Source: Azophilus sp963663395
Lineage (GTDB): Bacteria; Pseudomonadota; Gammaproteobacteria; Pseudomonadales; Azotimanducaceae
Direction: 5' to 3'
Length of the DNA stretch: 64,000 nt
Assembly: GCA_963663395.1 (NCBI GenBank)
Contig: OY760226.1
Span: forward strand, 1,240,001 to 1,304,000
This document shows, in pieces, positions 34,102-42,916 of this stretch. Position 1 is the first letter of the stretch; each line of letters begins with the position of its first letter. The translations under genes were made by a program, and so were the position numbers. A model generated the notes under the pieces. It was not told the DNA's origin and searched no databases. It was given only the letters and a program-made list of their open reading frames with translations.

Positions 34102-35646
34102 TTATCCTCTGCCCATTGCTTCACGGGGAAGAAAGATCGGAAATTGCGAGCGGACCAGTTCGTCTGCGGCATCGCTGATGTGCTGCGGGTAGTGGCTGCT
34201 CAGAATGGCGCGCTTTCTGCGGATGGCTTCCTGCAGGGGCGCCGGCTTGCCGTTGTCCTCCCACACCGTCGGGCTGGTGCGGTCGCTGAATTCCGGATAG
34301 ATGTACTCGCTCTGCATGACCTGCAGGGTGTGATTGGAGCCGAGGTAGTGGCCCTCGCCACCGGTGCAGACCGCCTTGATCTCTTCGAAGCTGAGGGTGT
34401 CGGGGGTCACCTCGATGCCCCGGGTGACACGCATGGCCGCGCCGAGCACGTCGTTGTCGAGCAGCAGGCTCTCGGGGCAGGTGCCAAGCAGGCTCGCGTA
34501 CATGCCGGCGGACTCGTAGATGATGTTGGCGCCGGAGAGCGCTGCCGCCAGAACGGTCGACGCCCGTTCCGCGCCGGCCTGGAAGTCCGGCAGTTTTGCA
34601 TCCGTCATGCCGCAGGCCGTGCCGAAGGGCAGGTCGAAGACGATGCCCATCTGCGCGCAGGCGGCGGACAACAGGCCCTGTTCCGGCGAGCCGCCGCTCA
34701 TGGCGCCGGTTCTCAGGTCTGAAACGAAGGGCCAGGTGCCGAGGATGGCCGGAGCACCGGGCTCGATCGCGTTCACGTACACCAGGCCACCGAGGCATTC
34801 GGCCCAGGCCTGCGAGACGGCGCCGGCCAGGCAGGCGGGAGTGGTCGCGCCCGCCTGGCCGGCGGAAAGCAACAGTACGGGCATGCCGCCCTCGACGGCG
34901 ACCCGGAGGCATTCCAGGGCATCCACCGCAAACTTCATGGGCGGCACCACGAAACAGTTCGATTGGCTGACGAAGGGCCGCGCCCGCCACTGCGCCTCGC
35001 CGCCTGCAATGATGTGCAGCATGTCGAGGGACTTTTCCACGTGGCTGGAGTGGACCCAGCTCGAGCCCACGTGCTTGGCGGTGCCGGCCACGGCGCAATA
35101 GGCCGTGTTCAGGTCCATCGCATAGTTGTCTTCGATGTCGCGCAGCACACAGGTGCGCTGGAACATGTGGATGTGCTCGCAGGTGTCGACAATGCGTGCC
35201 ATGTCGTAGAGGTCCTGGGCCGTGGAGTCGCGGTAGCTGTCGTTCTCCGGGTCGGCGATCATGACCGCGGCGCCGGCCGTGGCGAAATGGACCTTGGCTT
35301 CCGTGATGCTGAGGTCGTGGCGCGGATCCTGCCCAAACAGGACAAGGTCGCGACGTGCCTGCTGCATGGCTTTCTCGACAACGGCGCGCGGCATGCGCAG
35401 ACGGCCGTCGTCGCCGTATACGGCCCCGGCGGCCGTGCAGGTCTCGATGCAGTGGGTCGTGGCATCTGCGAAACCGACCTCTTCGAGAATGCGGAAGATG
35501 TTTTCGACAACGGCGGTGACGTCGGCCTCGGAAAACGGCTTGAATTGCCCGCCGGACTCTCCCGGATGAACGGGCTTGATCGCATCGGCCAGGGGGGCGC
35601 TGCGTTGCGCCTTGCGCGCCCGCCTTCCACCGGATCGCCGAGCCAT
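34102..35646 (-). CDS. MttB-family methyltransferase, non-pyrrolysine (glycine betaine type likely)
   Basis: A 514-residue protein of the trimethylamine methyltransferase superfamily. There is no in-frame amber codon, so it belongs to the non-pyrrolysine branch that includes the glycine betaine methyltransferase MtgB. Recognisable segments are ENIFRILEEVGFADATTHC, FATAGAAVMIADPE, NCFVVPPMKFAVDALE, and the C-terminal EGHYLGSNHTLQVMQSEY. It would transfer a methyl group from a quaternary amine to the cobalamin of the adjacent corrinoid protein. Glycine betaine is favoured because carnitine and dimethylglycine genes surround it, but other quaternary amines, including carnitine itself, are substrates in this family. 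The N-terminal 20 residues are unusually Arg-rich. Confidence 0.88.
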   Translation of the reverse strand: MARRSGGRRARKAQRSAPLADAIKPVHPGESGGQFKPFSEADVTAVVENIFRILEEVGFADATTHCIETCTAAGAVYGDDGRLRMPRAVVEKAMQQARRDLVLFGQDPRHDLSITEAKVHFATAGAAVMIADPENDSYRDSTAQDLYDMARIVDTCEHIHMFQRTCVLRDIEDNYAMDLNTAYCAVAGTAKHVGSSWVHSSHVEKSLDMLHIIAGGEAQWRARPFVSQSNCFVVPPMKFAVDALECLRVAVEGGMPVLLLSAGQAGATTPACLAGAVSQAWAECLGGLVYVNAIEPGAPAILGTWPFVSDLRTGAMSGGSPEQGLLSAACAQMGIVFDLPFGTACGMTDAKLPDFQAGAERASTVLAAALSGANIIYESAGMYASLLGTCPESLLLDNDVLGAAMRVTRGIEVTPDTLSFEEIKAVCTGGEGHYLGSNHTLQVMQSEYIYPEFSDRTSPTVWEDNGKPAPLQEAIRRKRAILSSHYPQHISDAADELVRSQFPIFLPREAMGRG

Positions 35647-35701
35647 GGTCAGGCTCTCCCCGACCCGCCCGCGAGGCGAGGCCGTGACTGCGTTGCAGCG
35701 C

Positions 35702-36652
35702 TCACCTGCCGCGCTCCTGGGTGGGCCGTACCTTGAAGTGGTCGAAGTAGCACTTGCTGAAGTGCTGCAGCGACTTGAAGCCGGTCTCGATGGCGATGGC
35801 GCGCACCGTCATGCTGGAATGGCGTAGCAGGTTGCGCGCGGCATTGAGCCTCACCCGCAGGTAGTACTGGCTGGGGGAGGTGTTGAAGTAACGCTTGAAG
35901 GCCCGTTCAAGCTGGCGCGTCGACACCTTCAGGTAATCGGCGATCTCTTCCACGAACAGCCGCTCCGAGACGTTGTGCTTCATGAGTTGCACCGCATCGC
36001 TCAGGTAGTCCGGCGCCCCCGGCGACTGGTTGCGCACCGATACCTCCTGGGTCTCGCCCAGGTCGCGAATGCGTTCAACGGTAAACTCTTCGGAGATGGC
36101 GAATGCTACGTCGCGGCCATAATCCCGTGACACCAGGTAGAGCATCATGTCGAGGGGCGCCGTACCGCCGGCGCAGGTGTAGCGCTTGCGGTCGATCTCG
36201 AAAATGTCATCCTTGACGATGAGCCGCGGGAACTCCTCGCGCATGCTGGTGAGGTATTCCCAGTGTACGGTGCAGCGATGGTCGTCCAGCACGCCGGACC
36301 TGGCGAGCAGGTAGGAGGCCGTGCACAGCGCGCCGAGGGGCATGTTGGCCGCGGCCAGGCGCCGCATCTCGGTGCCGAGCCGGGCGTCCCAGTGCTTCCT
36401 GACGTTGACGCCGGCGCAGACGAACAGCGCATCGAGTTCCCGAGCACTGGCGAGCGGCATGTTGGGCTGGAACTCCAGTGCCGCGCTCGACGTGACCGGT
36501 TTGTCGTCCAGGGTCAGCACCGACCACCGGTACAGTTCCTGCTGCGACGTAAAGTTCGCCATGCGCAAAACCTCAACCGCCGAAGAGAACGCGATCAGCG
36601 TAAAGTCCGGGGTTAAAAGAAAACCGTAGCGGTACGGTCGCCCCTCAGGCAT
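35702..36652 (-). CDS. GbdR/CdhR-like AraC-family regulator with DJ-1/PfpI domain
   Basis: A 316-residue regulator from ATG 36652, chosen for its GGAGAG site 5 bases upstream. Residues about 5-190 are the DJ-1/PfpI-like sensor domain (YGFLLTPDFTLIAFSSAVE), with the elbow Cys in GALCTASYLLARSG. Residues about 210-316 are the two-helix-turn-helix AraC domain (ISTRQLERAFKRYFNTSPSQYY, VRAIAIETGFKSLQHFSKCY). Closest in wording to GbdR, CdhR and related activators of betaine, dimethylglycine and carnitine catabolism, consistent with the flanking genes. It is divergent from fhs. Ligand not proven. Confidence 0.85.
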   Translation of the reverse strand: MPEGRPYRYGFLLTPDFTLIAFSSAVEVLRMANFTSQQELYRWSVLTLDDKPVTSSAALEFQPNMPLASARELDALFVCAGVNVRKHWDARLGTEMRRLAAANMPLGALCTASYLLARSGVLDDHRCTVHWEYLTSMREEFPRLIVKDDIFEIDRKRYTCAGGTAPLDMMLYLVSRDYGRDVAFAISEEFTVERIRDLGETQEVSVRNQSPGAPDYLSDAVQLMKHNVSERLFVEEIADYLKVSTRQLERAFKRYFNTSPSQYYLRVRLNAARNLLRHSSMTVRAIAIETGFKSLQHFSKCYFDHFKVRPTQERGR

Positions 36653-36820
36653 TTCACTCTCTCCACAGCGCCGCAGCAATAGCGGGATGCGACAGCACTT
36701 TTACTACAGGCGACCTTCCAATAGAAGGCCGCGATGAGGCGTTTGACTTCGGTCCAGATCGCGGTGTTCAGTATTCGCCCGCCGCGCCGGGGTGCGGGCA
36801 GACCATTGGGAACGTGAGTT

Positions 36821-38473
36821 ATGGCCAGAAAGACTCTTCGCCCGATCACGGAAGTGGCATCGGAACTCGGCCTCCAATCCGGGGATGTGGAGCTTTACGG
36901 CTCCGTGAAAGCCAAGATTCCGGTGGACGCGATCCCGCGGCGGCAGGACCCCGGGCGGCTCGTGGTGGTCACAGCCATCACGCCGACGCCGGCCGGGGAA
37001 GGCAAGTCCACCGTCGCCGTCGGCCTCACCCAGGGTTTGGCGCGACTGGGCAGGAGTGTGGCGCTGACCATCCGGCAACCGTCGCTCGGCCCGGTCTTCG
37101 GCCACAAGGGCGGCGGCACTGGCGGCGGGCGCACGACGGTGCAGCCGGCCGAAGAGATCAACCTGCATTTCACCGGCGATTTTCACGCCGTGGAGTCGGC
37201 CCACAACCTGCTGGCGGCGATGGCCGACAATGCGGCCCACCGCAAGGCCGTGCCGGGGCTGGAAGCGGCCGGCATCACCTGGCGCCGGGTCACGGATGCC
37301 GAAGACCGGTCGCTGCGCCAGGTCGTCACCGGTGTTGGCGGCCGGGTCAACGGGCCGATGCGGGAAGCGCGATTCGACATTTCCGCGGCCTCGGAGATCA
37401 TGGCGATACTGGCCCTGGCCTCCGGCTATTCCGACCTTCGCCAACGGCTCGGCGATATCGTGCTCGGCTGGACGAAAGACAGGGAACCGGTGCGGGCGCG
37501 GGACATCGGCGGCATCGGCTCCCTGATGGCGCTGCTGCGGGATGCGCTGAAACCCAACCTGGTGCAGACCGTCGAGGGTCAGCCGGCCATCGTCCACATG
37601 GGCCCGTTCGGCAACATCGCGCACGGCTGCAGTTCGATACTGGCGGATCGCCTGGCGGTGAACACGGCGGATCTGACTGTCACCGAGGCAGGGTTCGGTG
37701 CCGATCTCGGCTTCGAGAAATTCATGGACATCAAGATCCGGCAGGGCGGGCCCCCGCCTTCGGCCGCGGTGGTTGTCGCTACCGTTCGAGGGCTCAAATG
37801 GCACGGCGGCGTGCAGCGGAACGAACTGGACCGGCGCAATGTCCGCGCGGTGCAGACGGGCGCCCTCAATCTGGCCAACGCCATCCGCATCGTGAACATG
37901 TACGGGCTGCCGGCCGTGGTGGCGATCAACCGCTTTCCGTCCGACCACCGTGATGAAATCGAAGCGGCGAGCCGGGCCGCGGAGGAGGCAGGCGCCACGG
38001 CGGTCGCGGTGGCGAACGGTTTCGCCGCCGGCAGCGCCGGCATGACCGATCTGGCTGCTGCCTGTTGGGAGGCGGCCAACAACGGCGAAGCGGACGTCAA
38101 GCTGCTCTATTCGGACAACGAACCCCTGCAGGCCAAGGTGGAACGCCTTGCGGAGAACATCTACCAGGCGGGCATCGTCGAATGGGGGCCGAGAACGCGC
38201 GACACGGCGGATCGATTTGCGAGGCTCGGCTGGAACTTCCCGGTGTGCATGGCCAAGACCCATCTCTCGGTTTCCGCGAAACCCGATCTGCTGAACGTCC
38301 CCACGGGTCACACCCTGCCCATACGTGAATTGCGCGTGCAGGCGGGCGCACAGCAGATCGTCACCCTGGCGGGCGACATCAATACATTGCCGGGGCTGCC
38401 CTCGCATCCCAACGCCCTCGACATCGATCTGGACGATGCAACGGGCGAAATAACGGGCATACTCAGCACCTGA
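36821..38473 (+). CDS. fhs: Formate-tetrahydrofolate ligase
   Basis: A 550-residue enzyme, near the family's usual 556. The ATP-binding loop is TPAGEGKSTVAVGL at about residues 53-66. Conserved folate/formate segments follow: LGPVFGHKGGGTGGG, GNIAHGCSSILAD, TEAGFGADLGFEKF, and FPVCMAKTHLS near the C-terminus. It makes 10-formyl-tetrahydrofolate from formate, ATP and tetrahydrofolate, or runs in reverse to regain ATP when methyl groups are oxidised. Its position opposite the betaine-type regulator and beside the demethylases suggests it balances the tetrahydrofolate pool fed by methyl removal. Confidence 0.97.
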   Translation: MARKTLRPITEVASELGLQSGDVELYGSVKAKIPVDAIPRRQDPGRLVVVTAITPTPAGEGKSTVAVGLTQGLARLGRSVALTIRQPSLGPVFGHKGGGTGGGRTTVQPAEEINLHFTGDFHAVESAHNLLAAMADNAAHRKAVPGLEAAGITWRRVTDAEDRSLRQVVTGVGGRVNGPMREARFDISAASEIMAILALASGYSDLRQRLGDIVLGWTKDREPVRARDIGGIGSLMALLRDALKPNLVQTVEGQPAIVHMGPFGNIAHGCSSILADRLAVNTADLTVTEAGFGADLGFEKFMDIKIRQGGPPPSAAVVVATVRGLKWHGGVQRNELDRRNVRAVQTGALNLANAIRIVNMYGLPAVVAINRFPSDHRDEIEAASRAAEEAGATAVAVANGFAAGSAGMTDLAAACWEAANNGEADVKLLYSDNEPLQAKVERLAENIYQAGIVEWGPRTRDTADRFARLGWNFPVCMAKTHLSVSAKPDLLNVPTGHTLPIRELRVQAGAQQIVTLAGDINTLPGLPSHPNALDIDLDDATGEITGILST

Positions 38474-38535
38474 CGTCGGAACCAACCGGTCGGCCCGGAA
38501 CCGGGCCCTGTACCTGACCGCCTGGAGGTTTCCCC

Positions 38536-39570
38536 ATGCCTGCCCGCCTGCGGGTCAACCGCGAAGCCCTCGCCGCCAACTACCGGCAATACCGGGTTGC
38601 CGTGGCCGGCGACTGCGGTGCTGTGGTCAAGGCCGACGGTTACGGCCTGGGAGCGGAGGCAACCGCGGCGGTATTCCAGCGGCTTGGCTGCGGGCACTTC
38701 TTCGTGGCCACCGCCGCCGAGGGGCTGGCGCTCAAAAAGGCGCTGCGCGGTGGCGCAGTCTACGTGCTGGAAGGCGCGCTGCCCGATTCGGCGCGGTCGC
38801 TGGCCGAGGCGGGCCTGATTCCCGTCGTCAATCACGCAGAACAACTGGCGGCGTGGGCGCCGTACCGCGATCGGGAAATCGCCGTACACATCGATACCGG
38901 AATGAATCGGCTGGGGTTTCCGAAAGGGGTCGAACAGTCGACGTTCGACGGCTTTCGCCTGTCGCTGCTCATGACCCACCTGGCCTGCGCCGACGAACCG
39001 CCCCACCCGTTGAATGAAATCCAGCTGCAGCGTTTCGCCACGGTCGCCGAGCGATTTCCGGGCGTTGCCACGAGTATCGGCAATTCCGCGGGCGCCCTGC
39101 TCGACAAGCGTTACCAGGGCGACCTGGCGCGCCCGGGAATCGGTCTTTTCGGGGGGAATCCCTGGTCGAACAAGCCCAATCCGGTGCAGCCGGTCGCCAC
39201 CCTTGAAGCGACCGTCGTGCAGATTCGGCAGGTAGTGCCGGGAGAATCGGTGGGCTACGGCGCGACCTGGCAGAGCGACAAGGCTGCGCGCCTGGCCGTG
39301 CTCGGCGTCGGCTATGCGGACGGACTGCCGCGCTGCCTGTCGAATTGCGGCGAAGCCGTGGTGAGGGGGAAGCGCTGCCCGATCGTGGGCCGGGTATCCA
39401 TGGACCTCACGGTGATCGATGTGACCGGTGCCCGGGCGGTTGCGGGCGACTGGGTGGAGTTGTTCGGGGCCGGGTTGCCGGTCGATGAGGTGGCTCGTAA
39501 GGCCGATACGATCGCCTACGAGTTGCTCACCGGTATTTCGCCCCGGGTCCCGCGAGTCTACGAAGGCTGA
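38536..39570 (+). CDS. alr: Alanine racemase
   Basis: A 344-residue PLP enzyme. The PLP lysine is in AVVKADGYGLGA at about residue 35. The second catalytic Tyr is within GESVGYGATWQSDK, and GRVSMDLTVIDVT is conserved. It interconverts L- and D-alanine for peptidoglycan or, given the adjacent alanine dehydrogenase and Lrp regulator, for D-alanine catabolism. A strong GGAGG ribosome-binding site precedes the ATG, 62 bases after fhs. Slightly shorter than the usual 360 residues but complete. Confidence 0.95.
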   Translation: MPARLRVNREALAANYRQYRVAVAGDCGAVVKADGYGLGAEATAAVFQRLGCGHFFVATAAEGLALKKALRGGAVYVLEGALPDSARSLAEAGLIPVVNHAEQLAAWAPYRDREIAVHIDTGMNRLGFPKGVEQSTFDGFRLSLLMTHLACADEPPHPLNEIQLQRFATVAERFPGVATSIGNSAGALLDKRYQGDLARPGIGLFGGNPWSNKPNPVQPVATLEATVVQIRQVVPGESVGYGATWQSDKAARLAVLGVGYADGLPRCLSNCGEAVVRGKRCPIVGRVSMDLTVIDVTGARAVAGDWVELFGAGLPVDEVARKADTIAYELLTGISPRVPRVYEG

Positions 39571-39587
39571 CCAGCCACGCCATCCCC

Positions 39588-40073
39588 CTATTCGGTTGCC
39601 CCGCGAATCGGCACTTCGGTCTTCTTGACCACGGTGCGCAGCGCGAAACTGGAATGCAGCCGGTCGACGCCGGGAAGGCGGGTGAGGTGCTGGCTGTGGA
39701 TGCGTTCGTAGTCGCGTGCATCGTTGACGATCACCCTGAGCAGGTAGTCGGCATCGCCGGACATCAGGTAACACTCCATTACCTCCGCCAGCTTGCTCAC
39801 CGCGCGTTCGAAGGCGACCAGGTCGTCGCGCTGCTGGCTGTGCAGGGTCACGCGGACGAAGACGTTGTCCGGATAGCCAGCGCCCGACTGGTCGATCAGC
39901 GCGACGTAGCCGCGCAGCATGCCGTTCTCCTCCAGCCGCCGCACCCGGCGCAGGCACGCCGACTCGGAAAGGTTCACGCGTTCAGCCAGCGCGGTGTTGG
40001 AAAGCCTGCCGTCCAGTTGTAGTTCGTGGAGGATTAATCGGTCCAGGCGATCTATATTCAAATAATCTTGCAT
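39588..40073 (-). CDS. Lrp/AsnC-family transcriptional regulator
   Basis: A 161-residue regulator. The N-terminal helix-turn-helix occupies residues about 8-55 (DGRLSNTALAERVNLSESACLRRVRRLEENG), followed by the RAM ligand-binding domain (RDDLVAFERAVSKLAEVMEC, MSGDADYLLRVIV). It is divergent from alanine dehydrogenase with a 120-base shared control region and convergent with alanine racemase. Local regulators of this type often activate the neighbouring alanine dehydrogenase when alanine is present. Confidence 0.93.
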   Translation of the reverse strand: MQDYLNIDRLDRLILHELQLDGRLSNTALAERVNLSESACLRRVRRLEENGMLRGYVALIDQSGAGYPDNVFVRVTLHSQQRDDLVAFERAVSKLAEVMECYLMSGDADYLLRVIVNDARDYERIHSQHLTRLPGVDRLHSSFALRTVVKKTEVPIRGATE

Positions 40074-40108
40074 GAAAAAGACAGTTAGTCGAACTTAGTT
40101 GTGAATTT

Positions 40109-40137
40109 TTGGTCAATATACGCAAGAAAGCAATAAT
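40109..40137 (+). promoter_or_regulatory. Candidate sigma70 promoter of alanine dehydrogenase
   Basis: TTGGTC (40109-40114) and AATAAT (40132-40137) are separated by 17 bases in the AT-rich region between the divergent lrp-like and ald genes. The surrounding AT-rich run (GAATTTTTGG, AATAATTTTC) is suitable for Lrp-type binding, though I cannot define a site. Confidence 0.4.
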
Positions 40138-40193
40138 TTTCGATGGCGGCTCGGGTACAGTGAGCGTCCGGAATTGCCTCGGAAAAGGCAGCC

Positions 40194-41294
40194 ATGCGAA
40201 TCGGGGTCCCAAGGGAAGTCAAAGTCCACGAGAACCGGGTCGGCCTGACGCCCGAATCGATTGCGGAACTCACCTCGGCCGGCGCCGATGCGGTCGTGCA
40301 GGCGGGCGCCGGTATCGGTGCCGGGTTTGCCGATGACGACTACCGCAGTGCCGGAGCGCGCATCGGGTCGGTTCAGGAAGCCTTCGCCGCCGACCTGGTG
40401 GTCAAGGTGAAGGAGCCGCTGCTGCACGAATGCGAGCGGCTGCGCCCGGAACAGGTGCTGTTCACCTATCTGCATCTCGCTGCCGACAAGCCTCAGGCCC
40501 TCGCCCTGATGGAGTCCGGGGCAACGGCCATCGCCTACGAGACGGTGACCACCCCCGGCGGCGGGTTGCCTCTGCTCACGCCCATGAGCGAGGTGGCCGG
40601 ACGCATGTCGATTCAGGTGGGTGCGTTCGCGTTGCAGAATGCGAACGGCGGGCGTGGCATGCTGCTCGGCGGCGTGCCGGGGGTCGCGCCGGCCAGGGTG
40701 GTGATCATCGGGGGCGGCGTTGCCGGCGCCAACGCGGCCGCCATGGCGGTCGGCCTGCAGGCGGACGTGACCATACTTGACAAGTCCATTTCCCGCTTGC
40801 GCGAACTCAGCGCAGAGTTCCGGGGCCGGGCGCGGGTGCTGATGGCATCCCGCCACAACTTGCTCAGTGAAGCTCTGGCTGCCGATCTGGTCATCGGCGC
40901 GGTGCTGGTTCCCGGCGCTGCCGCACCAAAGCTGCTGACCCGGGACATGGTCCGGGCCATGAAGGACGGCGCCGCGGTCGTCGATATCTCAATCGACCAG
41001 GGCGGCTGTTTCGAAACCAGCCGGCCAACCACCCACGACGATCCCATATACGTCGACGAAGGCGTGGTCCATTACTGCGTGACCAACATGCCGGGGGCGG
41101 TGGCCCGCACTTCCACGCAGGCGCTCAACAACGTCACGCTGCCCTACGTCAAGGCGGTGGCCACCCTTGGCTGGCGCGAGGCATTCCGGCGCGACGCCGG
41201 ATTTGCCGCCGGGCTGAACGTCCACGATGGCGCGATCCGGCACCAAAAGGTGGCTGAAGCGCTTGGACTGCGGCTGGTTGCCGAAGCGGCCTGA
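40194..41294 (+). CDS. ald: Alanine dehydrogenase
   Basis: A 366-residue NAD-dependent enzyme with the AlaDH/PNT fold. N-terminal signature MRIGVPREVKVHENRVGLTP, catalytic Lys/His regions LVVKVKEPLLHE and FTYLHLAADK, and the nucleotide-binding VVIIGGGVAGANAAAMA. The full-length sequence without a membrane domain and with AYETV and MSEVAGRMSIQVGA supports alanine dehydrogenase rather than transhydrogenase alpha. It converts L-alanine to pyruvate and ammonia or the reverse. Flanked by racemase, Lrp regulator and a class III aminotransferase. Confidence 0.95.
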   Translation: MRIGVPREVKVHENRVGLTPESIAELTSAGADAVVQAGAGIGAGFADDDYRSAGARIGSVQEAFAADLVVKVKEPLLHECERLRPEQVLFTYLHLAADKPQALALMESGATAIAYETVTTPGGGLPLLTPMSEVAGRMSIQVGAFALQNANGGRGMLLGGVPGVAPARVVIIGGGVAGANAAAMAVGLQADVTILDKSISRLRELSAEFRGRARVLMASRHNLLSEALAADLVIGAVLVPGAAAPKLLTRDMVRAMKDGAAVVDISIDQGGCFETSRPTTHDDPIYVDEGVVHYCVTNMPGAVARTSTQALNNVTLPYVKAVATLGWREAFRRDAGFAAGLNVHDGAIRHQKVAEALGLRLVAEAA

Positions 41295-41500
41295 CGCCCG
41301 GCAGAGTTTCACCGCGGCCGTCGCTCTTTGCGCGCCCTGCGGTGTTCCGCGCTAAACTGCCCCGGACTGATTTCGATACGATGGCGAAGGGCGATAGGGT
41401 CCGGACTGGTTGCTGATGACAGGACGGTCCGGATCGACAGGCGAACGGGTTGACCTGGGGCACTGCAGGCCCACACAGACTACGCACAAGGACATGGATC

Positions 41501-42886
41501 ATGGCGCAACCGCTGCACAACGAATTTCCCCCGGGCTCACTCGAGGCGAAGGATCTCGAGCACCTGATGCACCCCACCACCAACCTGAAAGTGCACTATG
41601 AGAAAGGCCCGGCCGTGCACATGCGGGCCGAGGGCGTCTATCTGTGGGACAACCAGGGCAGACAGTACATCGAGGGCCTGGCGGGCCTCTGGTGCACGGC
41701 GCTCGGCTACGGCGAGGAAGAACTCGCGCGCGTGGCCATGGAGCAGATGAAGAAACTCAGCTATTCGCAACTTTTTGCCGGCAAGAGCAACGAGCCGAGC
41801 ATCCTGCTGGCCGAGAAACTGAAGGCAATGGCGCCGTTCGATGCCGGGCGGGTGTTCTTCGGTCTGTCGGGCAGCGATGCCAACGACACCCAGGTCAAGC
41901 TCATGTGGTACTACCACAATGCCATCGGCAAGCCGGAGAAGAAGAAGATCATCTCGCGGCTCGGCGGTTATCACGGCACCACGGTTGCGTCCGGCTCGCT
42001 GACGGGCCTGCCGCCCTTCCACGCAAACTTCGACCTGCCGATTCCCCAGGTACTCCACACCGACCGGCCCCACTACTACCGGGACGCCGAAGGCGCGGAA
42101 AGCGAGAGCGCTTTCTGCGAGCGGATCGTCGGCAACCTCGAGGACCTGATCGTCCGGGAAGGTCCGGAGACCATCGCGGCGTTCATCGCAGAGCCCATTC
42201 TCGGCGCGGGCGGCGTGATCGTGCCGCCGACCGGGTACTACGAGAAAGTCCAGGCGGTGCTGGCGAAGCACGGGATTCTCTTCATCGACGACGAGGTGAT
42301 CTGCGGTTTCGGCCGTACCGGCAATCCCTTCGGCGCACAGACCATGGGCATCAACCCGACGACCATGAGTGTCGCCAAGGCGTTGAGTTCGGCATACCAG
42401 CCGATTTCCGCCGTGCTCATTCCCGAATTCATGTACGAGCCGTTCATCGAGGCGAGCAACAAGGCCGGCATTTTCGGTCACGGGTTCACCTATTCCGGCC
42501 ACCCGGTCTGCGCCGCGGTGGCCCTGCGCACCCTGGAACTCATGGAAGAGCGGGAAGTCTTCGCGCATGCAGCGCGCGTCGGGAGGCTGTTCCAGGAACG
42601 GCTGCAGCGTCTTGATGAACACCCGCTGGTGGGCAACGTGCGCGGCGCGGGGCTCATCGGAGCCGCGGAACTCATGGCCGACAAGGAGGCGCGCACGCCT
42701 TTCGCTCCCACCCAAGGCGTCGGCGCCTACTGCAACGAGCGATGCGAGGCGCACGGGCTGATCCTGCGCAACCTGGTCGATACCATGGCGATCTGTCCGC
42801 CGCTCGTGATCAGCGCAGACCAGGTCGGCGAAGTCTTCGACAAGCTGGAATTGGCGCTCGACGACACGCTGAACTGGGTAAGCTAG
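41501..42886 (+). CDS. Class III aminotransferase (omega-amino acid:pyruvate type)
   Basis: A 461-residue PLP aminotransferase from ATG 41501 (upstream GTG starts are less likely). It shows WCTALGYGEEELARVA, the PLP-phosphate region FGLSGSDANDTQVKLM, the Asp-containing LFIDDEVICGFGRTG, and the PLP lysine in SVAKALSSAYQPIS. The Gly-Tyr-His-Gly segment RLGGYHGTTVAS is also typical. Members use pyruvate as amino acceptor and form alanine, which the adjacent alanine dehydrogenase could recycle. The amine donor (beta-alanine, GABA, taurine, putrescine) cannot be told from the sequence. The 200 bases upstream contain no gene. Confidence 0.92.
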   Translation: MAQPLHNEFPPGSLEAKDLEHLMHPTTNLKVHYEKGPAVHMRAEGVYLWDNQGRQYIEGLAGLWCTALGYGEEELARVAMEQMKKLSYSQLFAGKSNEPSILLAEKLKAMAPFDAGRVFFGLSGSDANDTQVKLMWYYHNAIGKPEKKKIISRLGGYHGTTVASGSLTGLPPFHANFDLPIPQVLHTDRPHYYRDAEGAESESAFCERIVGNLEDLIVREGPETIAAFIAEPILGAGGVIVPPTGYYEKVQAVLAKHGILFIDDEVICGFGRTGNPFGAQTMGINPTTMSVAKALSSAYQPISAVLIPEFMYEPFIEASNKAGIFGHGFTYSGHPVCAAVALRTLELMEEREVFAHAARVGRLFQERLQRLDEHPLVGNVRGAGLIGAAELMADKEARTPFAPTQGVGAYCNERCEAHGLILRNLVDTMAICPPLVISADQVGEVFDKLELALDDTLNWVS

Positions 42887-42916
42887 CCGGCCGTCCGTTC
42901 GAGGCCGGATTCGTCG

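Noticed and set aside
34102..35646. Pyrrolysine-containing trimethylamine methyltransferase
   Set aside because: The frame is open without an internal TAG, so it belongs to the non-pyrrolysine branch.
40194..41294. Transhydrogenase alpha subunit
   Set aside because: No membrane domain or beta subunit follows, and the neighbours are alanine racemase and an Lrp regulator, so alanine dehydrogenase is the better call.
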